A stretch of DNA of 64,000 nucleotides from Escherichia coli (lineage in GTDB: Bacteria; Pseudomonadota; Gammaproteobacteria; Enterobacterales; Enterobacteriaceae): positions 1,674,001-1,738,000 of the forward strand of contig CP089930.1 of assembly GCA_021307345.1 (NCBI GenBank), read 5' to 3'. Below the pieces are notes generated by a model. The model was given only the letters and a program-made list of their open reading frames with translations, was not told the origin of the DNA and did not search any database. Shown one piece after another: positions 20,795 through 29,725 of this stretch. Positions within the stretch are counted from its first letter, which is position 1. Each line of letters begins with the position of its first letter. A program made the translations under genes and the position numbers.

Positions 20795-21262
20795 ATGAAA
20801 CGGATACTCGAAGGCATTCTTGCGCTCATCATCGCAATACTGTCTTGTATTATTTTTATTAATATAATTCTTCGATATGGATTTCACACAAGCATATTAT
20901 CGATTGATGAATTATCCCGTCTTTTATTTGTCTGGTTAACCTTTATTGGCGCTATCGTTGCTTATATGGACAACAGCCATGTGCAGGTTACTTTTTTAGT
21001 CGAAAAACTCTCTCCCGCTAATCAACAACGTGTTTCGCTGCTAACCCATACGCTCATTTTATTACTGTGTCTGGGTCTGGCCTGGGGTGCAATAGAAAAA
21101 ACGTCACAGGACTGGAGTAACTTATCACCCATTCTCGGCGTACCCGTTGGCTTAATGTACGCCGCCGCTATCCCCACCAGCCTGATTATCGCATTACTGG
21201 AATTGCGTCACTTATACCGGCAGTTCACAAATACCCCCAGCCAAAACCAACAAGGAGTCTGA
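20795..21262 (+). CDS. yiaM: TRAP transporter small membrane subunit YiaM
   Basis: DctQ-type small permease subunit (155 residues, four transmembrane helices) of the YiaMNO tripartite importer for 2,3-diketo-L-gulonate. The family region [20 protein letters not shown] followed by [10 protein letters not shown] is visible. It starts after AAGAAGGAC and ends 2 bp before yiaN. A 109-bp AT-rich gap separates it from the extra gene upstream. Confidence 0.95.
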   Translation: MKRILEGILALIIAILSCIIFINIILRYGFHTSILSIDELSRLLFVWLTFIGAIVAYMDNSHVQVTFLVEKLSPANQQRVSLLTHTLILLLCLGLAWGAIEKTSQDWSNLSPILGVPVGLMYAAAIPTSLIIALLELRHLYRQFTNTPSQNQQGV

Positions 21263-21264
21263 CG

Positions 21265-22542
21265 ATGACAATTCTTATATTTATTGTCAGTTTGTTAGGC
21301 GCTATCGCGATTGGTGTTCCCATTGCCTGGGCATTATTACTGTGCGGCATCTCACTGATGTTCTGGATGGATATCTTTGATGTGCAAATTCTGGCACAAA
21401 CGCTGGTAAATGGCGCAGACAGCTTCTCTCTGTTAGCCATTCCCTTCTTTGTGCTGGCGGGTGAGATCATGAACGCGGGCGGCCTGTCGCAACGTATTGT
21501 CGACCTGCCAATGAAACTGGTGGGTCACAGGCCTGGTGGTCTGGGTTACGTTGGCGTGCTGGCGGCAATGATCATGGCAAGCCTTTCCGGTTCTGCGGTT
21601 GCCGATACCGCAGCCGTCGCGGCGCTGCTGGTGCCGATGATGCGTCAGGCCAACTATCCGGTAAATCGCGCCGCCGGGCTTATCGGTTCCGGCGGGATTA
21701 TTGCGGCCATTATCCCTCCCTCTATTCCACTCATTATCTTCGGCGTCTCCAGCGGACTCTCCATCAGCAAACTATTTATGGCGGGCATAGCGCCGGGCGT
21801 CATGATGGGCGTCACGCTGATGGTTACCTGGTGGTGGCAGGCAAAACGACTGAATTTACCTTGTCAGCCGAAAGCCTCACTGCGGGAAGTCTGGCAATCC
21901 TTAATTTCCGGTATTTGGGCGCTTTTTTTACCGATAATTATTATTGGCGGTTTCCGTTCGGGGTTATTCACACCCACCGAAGCAGGCGCGGTTGCCGCCT
22001 TCTACGCCCTGTTCGTCTCGGTGGTGGTCTATCGCGAAATGACCTTCTCCACGCTTTATCATGTACTGATTAACGCGGCGAAAACCACATCCGTGGTCAT
22101 GTTCCTGGTGGCCTCTGCTGCGGTATCTGCATGGCTTATTACTATCGCCGAATTACCCATGATGGTATCGGAGCTATTACAACCGTTGGTTGATTCGCCT
22201 CGCTTATTATTCATCGTCATTATGCTCGCTATTATGGTGATCAGTACGGTCATGGACTTAACGCCTACCGTATTAATTCTTACACCAGTATTAATGCCAT
22301 TAGTAAAAGAAGCGGGAATAGATCCGGTCTATTTCGGCATCATGTTTATTATCAACTGTTCAATATCACTGATTACGCCTCCGGTCGGTAATGTTCTTAA
22401 CGTGGTATGCGGCGTGGCGAAACTTAAGTTTGACGATGCGGTAAAAGGCGTTGCGCCTTACGTCATGGTTTTATTCATGTTGTTAGCATTATTTATTTTT
22501 ATACCGGAGCTCATTACCGCTCCTCTTAAATGGATGAGTTAA
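21265..22542 (+). CDS. yiaN: TRAP transporter large membrane subunit YiaN
   Basis: DctM-type large permease (425 residues, about twelve hydrophobic segments) of YiaMNO, using the ion gradient to import 2,3-diketo-L-gulonate. Family stretches visible are LLAIPFFVLAGEIMNAGGLS, MASLSGSAVADTAAVAA, AAIIPPSIPLIIFGV and NCSISLITPPVGNVLNVVCG. Tightly spaced between yiaM and yiaO. Confidence 0.96.
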   Translation: MTILIFIVSLLGAIAIGVPIAWALLLCGISLMFWMDIFDVQILAQTLVNGADSFSLLAIPFFVLAGEIMNAGGLSQRIVDLPMKLVGHRPGGLGYVGVLAAMIMASLSGSAVADTAAVAALLVPMMRQANYPVNRAAGLIGSGGIIAAIIPPSIPLIIFGVSSGLSISKLFMAGIAPGVMMGVTLMVTWWWQAKRLNLPCQPKASLREVWQSLISGIWALFLPIIIIGGFRSGLFTPTEAGAVAAFYALFVSVVVYREMTFSTLYHVLINAAKTTSVVMFLVASAAVSAWLITIAELPMMVSELLQPLVDSPRLLFIVIMLAIMVISTVMDLTPTVLILTPVLMPLVKEAGIDPVYFGIMFIINCSISLITPPVGNVLNVVCGVAKLKFDDAVKGVAPYVMVLFMLLALFIFIPELITAPLKWMS

Positions 22543-22554
22543 AAGGAAACCATA

Positions 22555-23541
22555 ATGAAATTACGTTCTGTAACCTACGCTTTATTAATTGCCGGAGTGG
22601 CGGCGTTCAGCACATCTTCTCTGGCGGCACAATCTTTACGTTTCGGTTATGAAACATCACAAACCGACTCGCAACATATTGCGGCGAAAAAATTCAATGA
22701 ATTATTACAGGAAAAAACCAAAGGCGAACTGAAATTAAAACTGTTCCCGGATAGCACCCTCGGTAATGCGCAGGCGATGATCAGCGGCGTGCGTGGCGGC
22801 ACTATTGATATGGAGATGTCCGGCTCCAATAACTTTACGGGACTCTCGCCCGTCATCAACCTGCTCGACGTCCCTTTCCTGTTCCGCGATACCGCTCACG
22901 CGCATAAAACGCTCGACGGCAAAGTCGGTGATGACCTGAAAGTCTCCCTTGAAGGTAAAGGACTAAAAGTACTGGCCTACTGGGAAAACGGCTGGCGCGA
23001 TGTCACCAACTCGCGCGCACCGGTTAAAACCCCCGCCGACCTGAAAGGGCTGAAAATTCGCACCAACAATAGCCCGATGAATATCGCCGCATTCAAAGTC
23101 TTTGGCGCTAACCCGATCCCGATGCCGTTTGCCGAAGTCTATACCGGGCTGGAAACCCGCACTATCGACGCTCAGGAACACCCTATCAACGTCGTCTGGT
23201 CAGCAAAATTTTTCGAAGTGCAGAAGTACCTTTCTCTGACCCATCACGCCTATTCCCCACTTCTGGTGGTGATCAACAAAGCGAAGTTTGATGGCTTAAC
23301 CCCGGAGTTCCAGCAGGCGCTGATCTCATCTGCGCAGGAAGCGGGTAACTACCAGCGCAAACTGGTTGCCGAAGATCAGCAAAAAATCATCGACGGTATG
23401 AAAGAAGCGGGCGTGGAAGTCATCACCGATCTCGACCGCAAAGCCTTTAGCGACGCGCTGGGTACTCAGGTTCGCGACATGTTTGTTAAAGATGTTCCGC
23501 AGGGCGCTGATCTGCTGAAAGCCGTGGATGAGGTGCAATAA
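22555..23541 (+). CDS. yiaO: TRAP transporter solute-binding protein YiaO
   Basis: Periplasmic DctP-family binding protein for 2,3-diketo-L-gulonate, 328 residues with a signal peptide (MKLRSVTYALLIAGVAAFST...LAAQ). The family motif region GLKIRTNNSPMNIAAFKVFG holds the conserved Arg that binds the substrate carboxylate, followed by PMPFAEVYTGLETRTIDAQE. It starts 12 bp after yiaN and 3 bp before lyxK. Confidence 0.96.
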   Translation: MKLRSVTYALLIAGVAAFSTSSLAAQSLRFGYETSQTDSQHIAAKKFNELLQEKTKGELKLKLFPDSTLGNAQAMISGVRGGTIDMEMSGSNNFTGLSPVINLLDVPFLFRDTAHAHKTLDGKVGDDLKVSLEGKGLKVLAYWENGWRDVTNSRAPVKTPADLKGLKIRTNNSPMNIAAFKVFGANPIPMPFAEVYTGLETRTIDAQEHPINVVWSAKFFEVQKYLSLTHHAYSPLLVVINKAKFDGLTPEFQQALISSAQEAGNYQRKLVAEDQQKIIDGMKEAGVEVITDLDRKAFSDALGTQVRDMFVKDVPQGADLLKAVDEVQ

Positions 23542-23544
23542 ACC

Positions 23545-25041
23545 ATGACGCAATACTGGCTGGGGTTAGATTGTGGCGGTAGCTGGCTGAAAGCCGGGCT
23601 GTATGACCGCGAAGGCCGGGAGGCGGGCGTGCAGCGCCTGCCGCTGTGCGCATTAAGCCCGCAGCCAGGCTGGGCAGAGCGCGATATGGCAGAACTGTGG
23701 CAATGCTGCATGGCTGTCATTCGCGCCCTGCTTACTCATTCTGGCGTTAGCGGGGAACAAATAGTTGGTATCGGTATCTCCGCACAGGGAAAGGGTTTGT
23801 TTTTGCTGGATAAAAACGACAAGCCGCTCGGTAACGCTATTTTGTCCTCGGATCGCCGGGCGATGGAAATCGTTCGTCGCTGGCAGGAAGATGGCATCCC
23901 GGAAAAACTCTACCCGCTAACCCGACAAACCTTGTGGACCGGGCATCCGGTGTCGCTGTTACGCTGGCTGAAAGAGCACGAACCGGAACGCTACGCGCAA
24001 ATTGGCTGCGTGATGATGACGCACGACTACCTGCGCTGGTGTTTAACCGGCGTCAAAGGTTGTGAAGAGAGCAATATTTCCGAGTCCAATCTCTACAACA
24101 TGAGTCGCGGGGAATATGACCCGTGCCTCACCGACTGGCTGGGGATCGGTGAAATCAATCACGCCCTGCCGCCTGTGGTTGGATCTGCCGAAATCTGCGG
24201 GGAGATCACCGCTCAGACAGCCGCACTGACCGGTCTGCAAGCGGGTACGCCCGTTGTCGGTGGCCTGTTTGATGTGGTTTCCACCGCACTTTGTGCCGGG
24301 ATCGAAGACGAATCCACCCTCAATGCGGTAATGGGAACCTGGGCGGTGACCAGCGGCATAACCAGCGGTTTACGTGACGGTGAAGCGCATCCGTATGTCT
24401 ATGGTCGCTATGTTAATGACGGTCAATTTATCGTTCACGAAGCCAGCCCTACCTCTTCCGGCAATCTCGAATGGTTTACCGCGCAGTGGGGAGAAATCTC
24501 TTTTGCTGAGATTAATCAGGCCGTTGCCAGCTTGCCGAAAGCCAGAGGCGATCTGTTTTTCCTGCCGTTCCTGTACGGCAGCAACGCCGGACTTGAGATG
24601 ACCAGCGGTTTCTACGGGATGCAGGCCATTCACACCCGCGCGCACCTGTTGCAGGCCATTTATGAAGGCGTGGTGTTCAGCCACATGACCCACCTCAACC
24701 GGATGCGTGAACGTTTTACCGCTGTTCACACCCTGCGCGTGACTGGCGGTCCTGCGCACTCCGATGTCTGGATGCAAATGCTGGCAGACGTCAGCGGTCT
24801 GCGTATCGAGCTGCCGCAGGTGGAAGAAACGGGATGCTTTGGCGCGGCGCTCGCTGCCCGTGTCGGTACGGGCGTTTATCGCAACTTCAGCGAAGCGCAG
24901 CGCAACTTGCAACATCCGGTACGCACATTGCTGCCGGACATGACCGCTCATCAGCATTACCAACAAAAATATCAACGCTATCAGCAACTCATTGCCGCAC
25001 TCCAGGGTTATCACACCCGCATTAAGGAACACACATTATGA
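23545..25041 (+). CDS. lyxK: L-xylulose kinase
   Basis: Phosphorylates L-xylulose (and 3-keto-L-gulonate in this pathway) in the cytoplasm. A 498-residue FGGY-family kinase: N-terminal loop LGLDCGGSWLKAGLYD, catalytic Asp in PVVGGLFDVVSTALCAG, adenosine-site LRVTGGPAHSDVWMQML. Its end overlaps the start of sgbH by 4 bp. Confidence 0.96.
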   Translation: MTQYWLGLDCGGSWLKAGLYDREGREAGVQRLPLCALSPQPGWAERDMAELWQCCMAVIRALLTHSGVSGEQIVGIGISAQGKGLFLLDKNDKPLGNAILSSDRRAMEIVRRWQEDGIPEKLYPLTRQTLWTGHPVSLLRWLKEHEPERYAQIGCVMMTHDYLRWCLTGVKGCEESNISESNLYNMSRGEYDPCLTDWLGIGEINHALPPVVGSAEICGEITAQTAALTGLQAGTPVVGGLFDVVSTALCAGIEDESTLNAVMGTWAVTSGITSGLRDGEAHPYVYGRYVNDGQFIVHEASPTSSGNLEWFTAQWGEISFAEINQAVASLPKARGDLFFLPFLYGSNAGLEMTSGFYGMQAIHTRAHLLQAIYEGVVFSHMTHLNRMRERFTAVHTLRVTGGPAHSDVWMQMLADVSGLRIELPQVEETGCFGAALAARVGTGVYRNFSEAQRNLQHPVRTLLPDMTAHQHYQQKYQRYQQLIAALQGYHTRIKEHTL

Positions 25042-25700
25042 GCAGACCACTTCTGCAACTGGCTCTCGACCACTCATCACTTGAAGCCGCGCAGCGCGAC
25101 GTGACGCTGTTAAAGGACAGTGTCGATATCGTCGAAGCGGGCACCATTCTCTGTTTAAACGAAGGGCTTGGCGCGGTGAAAGCCTTGCGTGAACAGTGCC
25201 CGGACAAAATCATCGTCGCTGACTGGAAGGTCGCTGATGCCGGTGAGACGCTCGCGCAACAGGCGTTTGGCGCGGGCGCCAACTGGATGACCATCATCTG
25301 CGCCGCGCCGCTCGCCACGGTGGAAAAAGGCCACGCGATGGCGCAACGCTGCGGCGGTGAAATCCAGATAGAGCTGTTCGGCAACTGGACACTGGACGAC
25401 GCACGTAACTGGCATCGTATTGGCGTGCGGCAGGCGATTTATCATCGTGGTCGCGACGCGCAGGCCAGCGGGCAGCAGTGGGGCGAGGCGGATCTGGCGC
25501 GTATGAAGGCGCTTTCTGATATCGGCCTCGAACTTTCTATTACCGGCGGGATTACCCCTGCTGACCTGCCGCTGTTTAAAGATATCCGCGTGAAAGCGTT
25601 TATTGCCGGGCGCGCACTGGCGGGCGCAGCAAATCCAGCGCAGGTTGCCGCTGATTTTCATGCACAAATTGACGCAATCTGGGGAGGTTCTCGTGCGTAG
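25038..25700 (+). CDS. sgbH: 3-keto-L-gulonate-6-phosphate decarboxylase
   Basis: Converts 3-keto-L-gulonate 6-phosphate to L-xylulose 5-phosphate. A 220-residue TIM-barrel enzyme of the OMP decarboxylase superfamily: [36 protein letters not shown] (metal and catalytic Asp/Lys) and [11 protein letters not shown] with the C-terminal FIAGRAL phosphate loop. Paralogue of UlaD. It overlaps lyxK by 4 bp and sgbU by 8 bp. Confidence 0.96.
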   Translation: MSRPLLQLALDHSSLEAAQRDVTLLKDSVDIVEAGTILCLNEGLGAVKALREQCPDKIIVADWKVADAGETLAQQAFGAGANWMTIICAAPLATVEKGHAMAQRCGGEIQIELFGNWTLDDARNWHRIGVRQAIYHRGRDAQASGQQWGEADLARMKALSDIGLELSITGGITPADLPLFKDIRVKAFIAGRALAGAANPAQVAADFHAQIDAIWGGSRA

Positions 25701-26553
25701 TCATCCGTTAGGGATTTATGAAAAGGCGCTGGCGAAAGATCTCTCCTGGCCGGAGCGGCTGGTGCTGGCAAAAAGCTGTGGTTTTGATTTTGTCGAAATG
25801 TCAGTGGATGAAACCGATGAACGTTTGTCACGCCTTGACTGGAGCGCCGCACAACGTGCTTCGCTGGTTACCGCGATGATCGAAACGGGCGTTGCTATTC
25901 CGTCAATGTGCCTGTCTGCCCATCGCCGTTTTCCTTTTGGCAGCCGGGACGAGGCGGTGCGCGAACGGGCGCGGGAAATCATGAGTAAAGCGATTCGCCT
26001 GGCGCGCGATCTCGGCATTCGCACTATTCAACTGGCGGGCTACGACGTCTATTACGAAGACCACGACGAAGGCACCCAACAACGTTTTGCTGAAGGGCTG
26101 GCGTGGGCTGTTGAACAGGCGGCGGCATCGCAAGTGATGCTGGCGGTGGAAATTATGGACACCGCGTTTATGAACTCCATCAGCAAATGGAAAAAATGGG
26201 ACGAGATGCTCGCCTCGCCGTGGTTCACCGTCTACCCGGACGTCGGCAACCTCAGCGCCTGGGGCAATGATGTTCCCGCCGAACTGAAACTGGGCATTGA
26301 CCGTATCGCCGCGATCCACCTGAAAGACACCCAGCCAGTCACCGAGCAAAGCCCCGGACAGTTCCGTGATGTGCCGTTTGGCGAAGGCTGCGTCGATTTC
26401 ATTGGCATCTTTAAAACGCTGCATGAACTGAACTATCGCGGTTCATTCCTGATTGAGATGTGGACAGAAAAAGCCAATGAGCCGGTGCTGGAGATTATTC
26501 AGGCGCGGCGCTGGATTGAAGCGCGTATGCAGGAGGCCGGGTTTATATGTTAG
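25693..26553 (+). CDS. sgbU: L-xylulose-5-phosphate 3-epimerase (putative)
   Basis: Predicted to interconvert L-xylulose 5-phosphate and L-ribulose 5-phosphate, as UlaE does. The GTG at 25693 gives 286 residues ([17 protein letters not shown]), the K-12 length, with GGGGAGG eight bases before it and an 8-bp overlap with sgbH. TIM-barrel metal ligands are visible in [32 protein letters not shown] and [11 protein letters not shown]. Confidence 0.95.
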   Translation: MRSHPLGIYEKALAKDLSWPERLVLAKSCGFDFVEMSVDETDERLSRLDWSAAQRASLVTAMIETGVAIPSMCLSAHRRFPFGSRDEAVRERAREIMSKAIRLARDLGIRTIQLAGYDVYYEDHDEGTQQRFAEGLAWAVEQAAASQVMLAVEIMDTAFMNSISKWKKWDEMLASPWFTVYPDVGNLSAWGNDVPAELKLGIDRIAAIHLKDTQPVTEQSPGQFRDVPFGEGCVDFIGIFKTLHELNYRGSFLIEMWTEKANEPVLEIIQARRWIEARMQEAGFIC

Positions 26554-27242
26554 AGCAACTGAAAGCCGACGTGCTGGCGGCGAATCTGGCGCTTCCCGCT
26601 CACCATCTGGTGACGTTCACCTGGGGCAACGTCAGCGCGGTAGACGAAATGCGGCAATGGATGGTAATCAAACCTTCCGGCGTCGAGTACGACGTGATGA
26701 CCGCCGACGATATGGTGGTGGTGGAAATAACCAGCGGTAAGGTGGTGGAAGGTAGCAAAAAGCCCTCGTCCGACACGCCAACGCATCTGGCGCTTTATCG
26801 CCGCTATGCCGAAATCGGCGGCATTGTGCATACCCACTCGCGCCACGCCACCATCTGGTCACAGGCCGGGATTGATCTCCCTGCCTGGGGCACGACTCAC
26901 GCTGACTATTTTTACGGTGCGATCCCCTGCACGCGTCAGATGACCGCAGAGGAGATTAACGGCGAATATGAATACCAGACCGGCGAAGTGATCATTGAAA
27001 CCTTCGAAGAGCGCGGCAGGAGTCCAGCACAAATCCCGGCGATACTGGTGCATTCTCACGGCCCGTTCGCATGGGGGAAAAACGCCACTGACGCGGTACA
27101 TAATGCCGTGGTGCTGGAAGAGTGCGCGTATATGGGGCTGTTCTCGCGCCAGCTCGCGCCGCAGCTTCCTGCCATGCAAAATGAACTGCTGGATAAGCAC
27201 TATCTGCGTAAGCACGGGGCTAATGCCTATTACGGGCAGTAA
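26547..27242 (+). CDS. sgbE: L-ribulose-5-phosphate 4-epimerase SgbE
   Basis: Makes D-xylulose 5-phosphate from L-ribulose 5-phosphate, ending the L-xylulose branch in the pentose phosphate pathway. The 231-residue class II aldolase-fold protein has Zn ligands in [13 protein letters not shown] (two His) and [12 protein letters not shown] (third His), and substrate residues in [10 protein letters not shown]. It overlaps sgbU by 7 bp and is the last gene of the operon. Confidence 0.96.
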   Translation: MLEQLKADVLAANLALPAHHLVTFTWGNVSAVDEMRQWMVIKPSGVEYDVMTADDMVVVEITSGKVVEGSKKPSSDTPTHLALYRRYAEIGGIVHTHSRHATIWSQAGIDLPAWGTTHADYFYGAIPCTRQMTAEEINGEYEYQTGEVIIETFEERGRSPAQIPAILVHSHGPFAWGKNATDAVHNAVVLEECAYMGLFSRQLAPQLPAMQNELLDKHYLRKHGANAYYGQ

Positions 27243-27251
27243 TCTCTCACG

Positions 27252-27271
27252 CCGGGGCTTTATCGCCCCGG
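27252..27271. terminator. Hairpin between sgbE and araC-type gene
   Basis: CCGGGGC (27252-27258) pairs with GCCCCGG (27265-27271) between two convergent stops. It probably serves both directions although T-runs are short. Confidence 0.6.
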
Positions 27272-27273
27272 AG

Positions 27274-28089
27274 CTACGAATTAATATGCTCCTTGCTGTA
27301 ACGCCGCTTCCACGCTGCTGGCGTTAAACCGGTGTGCTTGCGAAAAATCTGCCGGAAATAGCCAACGTCATTAAACCCGCACAACGCCGCCACTTCCGTG
27401 AGCGATCGCGCTTCGCTAATTAACAGCTTTTCGGCTTCGCGCACCCGCTGGCGGTGGATTGCTTCTGTTAACGTCAGATGAAACACCCGCTGGTAGACAC
27501 GCCCAAGATAATCGGCATTGCAGTACAGCTCGCGGGCTAAAAGCGCCGTGGAAAGCGGGCGGTGATATTGCGTGCGGATCAGTTTCTGCGCTTTCCAGGC
27601 AAGGGTGGTGCCTGCGCCATCAGCCTGTTCATCAAGACGCGCGTCACGGGTGAGTTGCTGCAAAATCAGCAGCACAATAAACTCCAGCGCCGGAGTGCGT
27701 TGATGCTTTTCCTGCTCGCTTAAAAACTGGCGAAACAGTGCACTCAACGCCTGAGGGTCGGCGACTTTGGTTTGCTGCGGCACGCTAAGATGAGTGAGCC
27801 AGCGCGGATCGTTGTCCGGCGCTTTAACCTCAAAATGCAGCCAGTAAAATTTGAGATCGGCGGGAAAATCCTCCACCCCAACATGCTGTCGGTTCGGCCA
27901 GAGTAATAAACTCTCTCCCGCATCGACCAGAAATATCCGTTCTTCTTCCTGAATCGTTAACCGACCTTTTTCGACAAAGATAATTTCCCATGACTCCAGC
28001 CGCCTTGCCGGATGCCTCCCTACGCCACGGGAAATAAATAATCCACCATTTTGCACTTTAATCGGTAACGTCATGGATAATTCAAGCAT
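27274..28089 (-). CDS. AraC-family regulator of the GH127 operon
   Basis: A 271-residue regulator. The N-terminal cupin-like sensing domain (WEIIFVEKGRLTIQEEERIF; GESLLLWPNRQHVG) is followed by the C-terminal AraC DNA-binding domain with two helix-turn-helix motifs (LLARELYCNADYLGRVYQRV and LTEVAALCGFNDVGYFRQIF). It is divergent from the transporter/GH127 pair across 225 bp of AT-rich DNA, so it probably activates that pair in response to an arabinose-containing sugar. MTLPIKVQNG, five codons in, is an alternative start. I know no K-12 counterpart at this site. Confidence 0.85.
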   Translation of the reverse strand: MLELSMTLPIKVQNGGLFISRGVGRHPARRLESWEIIFVEKGRLTIQEEERIFLVDAGESLLLWPNRQHVGVEDFPADLKFYWLHFEVKAPDNDPRWLTHLSVPQQTKVADPQALSALFRQFLSEQEKHQRTPALEFIVLLILQQLTRDARLDEQADGAGTTLAWKAQKLIRTQYHRPLSTALLARELYCNADYLGRVYQRVFHLTLTEAIHRQRVREAEKLLISEARSLTEVAALCGFNDVGYFRQIFRKHTGLTPAAWKRRYSKEHINS

Positions 28090-28314
28090 TGATATGTAAT
28101 TTCCCGCTTATTCATTAATGATGAAACACATTACCTTTTGATTATTAATCAAAAAAATTAATTTCACCTGATCCATTTCACACTTTTAAATTCAGGTCGG
28201 AATCGTCACCTTTTTTTACTCTTTTCTCGCCTTGTTGATATTCCCGTTCACGGCAGAATTAATCAGGTCATTTCAATAAAACAAAAAATTGCTCCCTATT
28301 CACGAGGAATATCT

Positions 28315-29715
28315 ATGACCTCTACACCGATTACTACCGCTGATATCGCTAAAGGTAAAATTGACGATGCGTTATCTGTACGGGAAAAAATAGGCTACGG
28401 CCTGGGTGACGCAGGCGGCACCGTAATAACTTGCCTGATCATGAATTTTCTCACCTTTTTCTACACCGACGTTTTTGGATTAACTCCGGCGCTGGTTGGC
28501 ACGCTGTTTATTGCACTGCGCGTGTTTGATGCCATCTCCGACCCGGTGATGGGCGTCATTGCCGACCGGACGCAAAGTCGCTGGGGGCGCTTTCGTCCGT
28601 GGCAGCTATGGATTGCCATTCCCATCGGCATTATCGGCATCCTGACGTTCACCGTGCCAGATGCCAGCATGGGAGTAAAAATCGCCTGGGCGTTCGGTAC
28701 TTACCTGCTCCTTTCAGTCGGTTATACCGCCATCAACGTACCGTACTGCGCGCTGATCAACACCATGACCACCCGCCACAATGAAGTGATCTCCTGCCAG
28801 TCCTGGCGATTCGTTCTCTGTGGCGTAGCGGGATTTCTGGTTTCGGTAGGCTTACCATGGATGGTAGATCTCTTCGGTCAGGGTAATGCCGCGCGCGGCT
28901 ATCAACTGGGCGTCGGCGTATTGTGCGCCATTGCCGTGGTGATGTTCCTGTGTTGTTTTTTCTGGGTTCGTGAACGAGTGCCGCTCTCCACAATGGGGAA
29001 ATTTACCCTGCGCGAACATCTTGCCGGTTTGCGTAACAACGACCAACTGCTGCTGATGCTGGTCATGTCTTTCCTGCTGATTAACGTCTTTAATATTCGC
29101 GGCGGTGGGTATATGTACTTCATTACCTACGTCTTACAAGGCAGTACGGGCTACACGTCGCTGTTCTTCACCATGGTCACCTTCGCCTCCATTATCGGCT
29201 CGGTGATTGTCAGCCCGTTAACGCGGCGTTTCGATACCGTCAAAATTTACTACTACACCAACCTGCTCCTCGCTGCGCTGGCAGTGTTGATGTGGTTCCT
29301 GCCCTCCGGCCCGGTTTATCAAACGCTGTGGCTGGCGGTGATCCTCGGTAATGGCGTGATTCTTGGCTTTACTCTGCCGCTGCACTTCTCGCTGATGGCT
29401 TTTGCCGATGACTATGGCGAATGGAAAACCCGTGTGCGTTCCTCCGGCATGAACTTTGCTTTTAATTTGTTTTTCATCAAGTTGGCCTGGGCCTCCAGCG
29501 CCGGGATCATCAGCCTGCTATTTATTTTTGTTGCCTATCAACCTGGCGTAGAAAACCAGACCGCCAGTTCGCTGGGCGGGATCACAGCAATGGAAACACT
29601 GCTGCCTGCGCTGTTCCACCTGCTGCTGGCGCTGGCAATCCGCTTTTGCAAACTCAATAACCCTATGATGTCACGCATTGCTACCGACCTGCGTCAGCGT
29701 CATGTCCAGCCTTAA
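28315..29715 (+). CDS. GPH-family glycoside:cation symporter
   Basis: A 466-residue, twelve-helix transporter of the glycoside-pentoside-hexuronide family, related to YicJ and MelB. The signatures [34 protein letters not shown] and [12 protein letters not shown] are clear. It is preceded by CGAGGAA and separated by only 10 bp from a GH127 arabinofuranosidase, so it probably imports short beta-L-arabinofuranosides or similar plant oligosaccharides for cytoplasmic hydrolysis. The substrate is inferred. Confidence 0.88.
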   Translation: MTSTPITTADIAKGKIDDALSVREKIGYGLGDAGGTVITCLIMNFLTFFYTDVFGLTPALVGTLFIALRVFDAISDPVMGVIADRTQSRWGRFRPWQLWIAIPIGIIGILTFTVPDASMGVKIAWAFGTYLLLSVGYTAINVPYCALINTMTTRHNEVISCQSWRFVLCGVAGFLVSVGLPWMVDLFGQGNAARGYQLGVGVLCAIAVVMFLCCFFWVRERVPLSTMGKFTLREHLAGLRNNDQLLLMLVMSFLLINVFNIRGGGYMYFITYVLQGSTGYTSLFFTMVTFASIIGSVIVSPLTRRFDTVKIYYYTNLLLAALAVLMWFLPSGPVYQTLWLAVILGNGVILGFTLPLHFSLMAFADDYGEWKTRVRSSGMNFAFNLFFIKLAWASSAGIISLLFIFVAYQPGVENQTASSLGGITAMETLLPALFHLLLALAIRFCKLNNPMMSRIATDLRQRHVQP

Positions 29716-29725
29716 GGAGCACAAG

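Noticed and set aside
24370-25032. 220-codon open frame antisense to lyxK
   Set aside because: Shadow of lyxK; no independent support.
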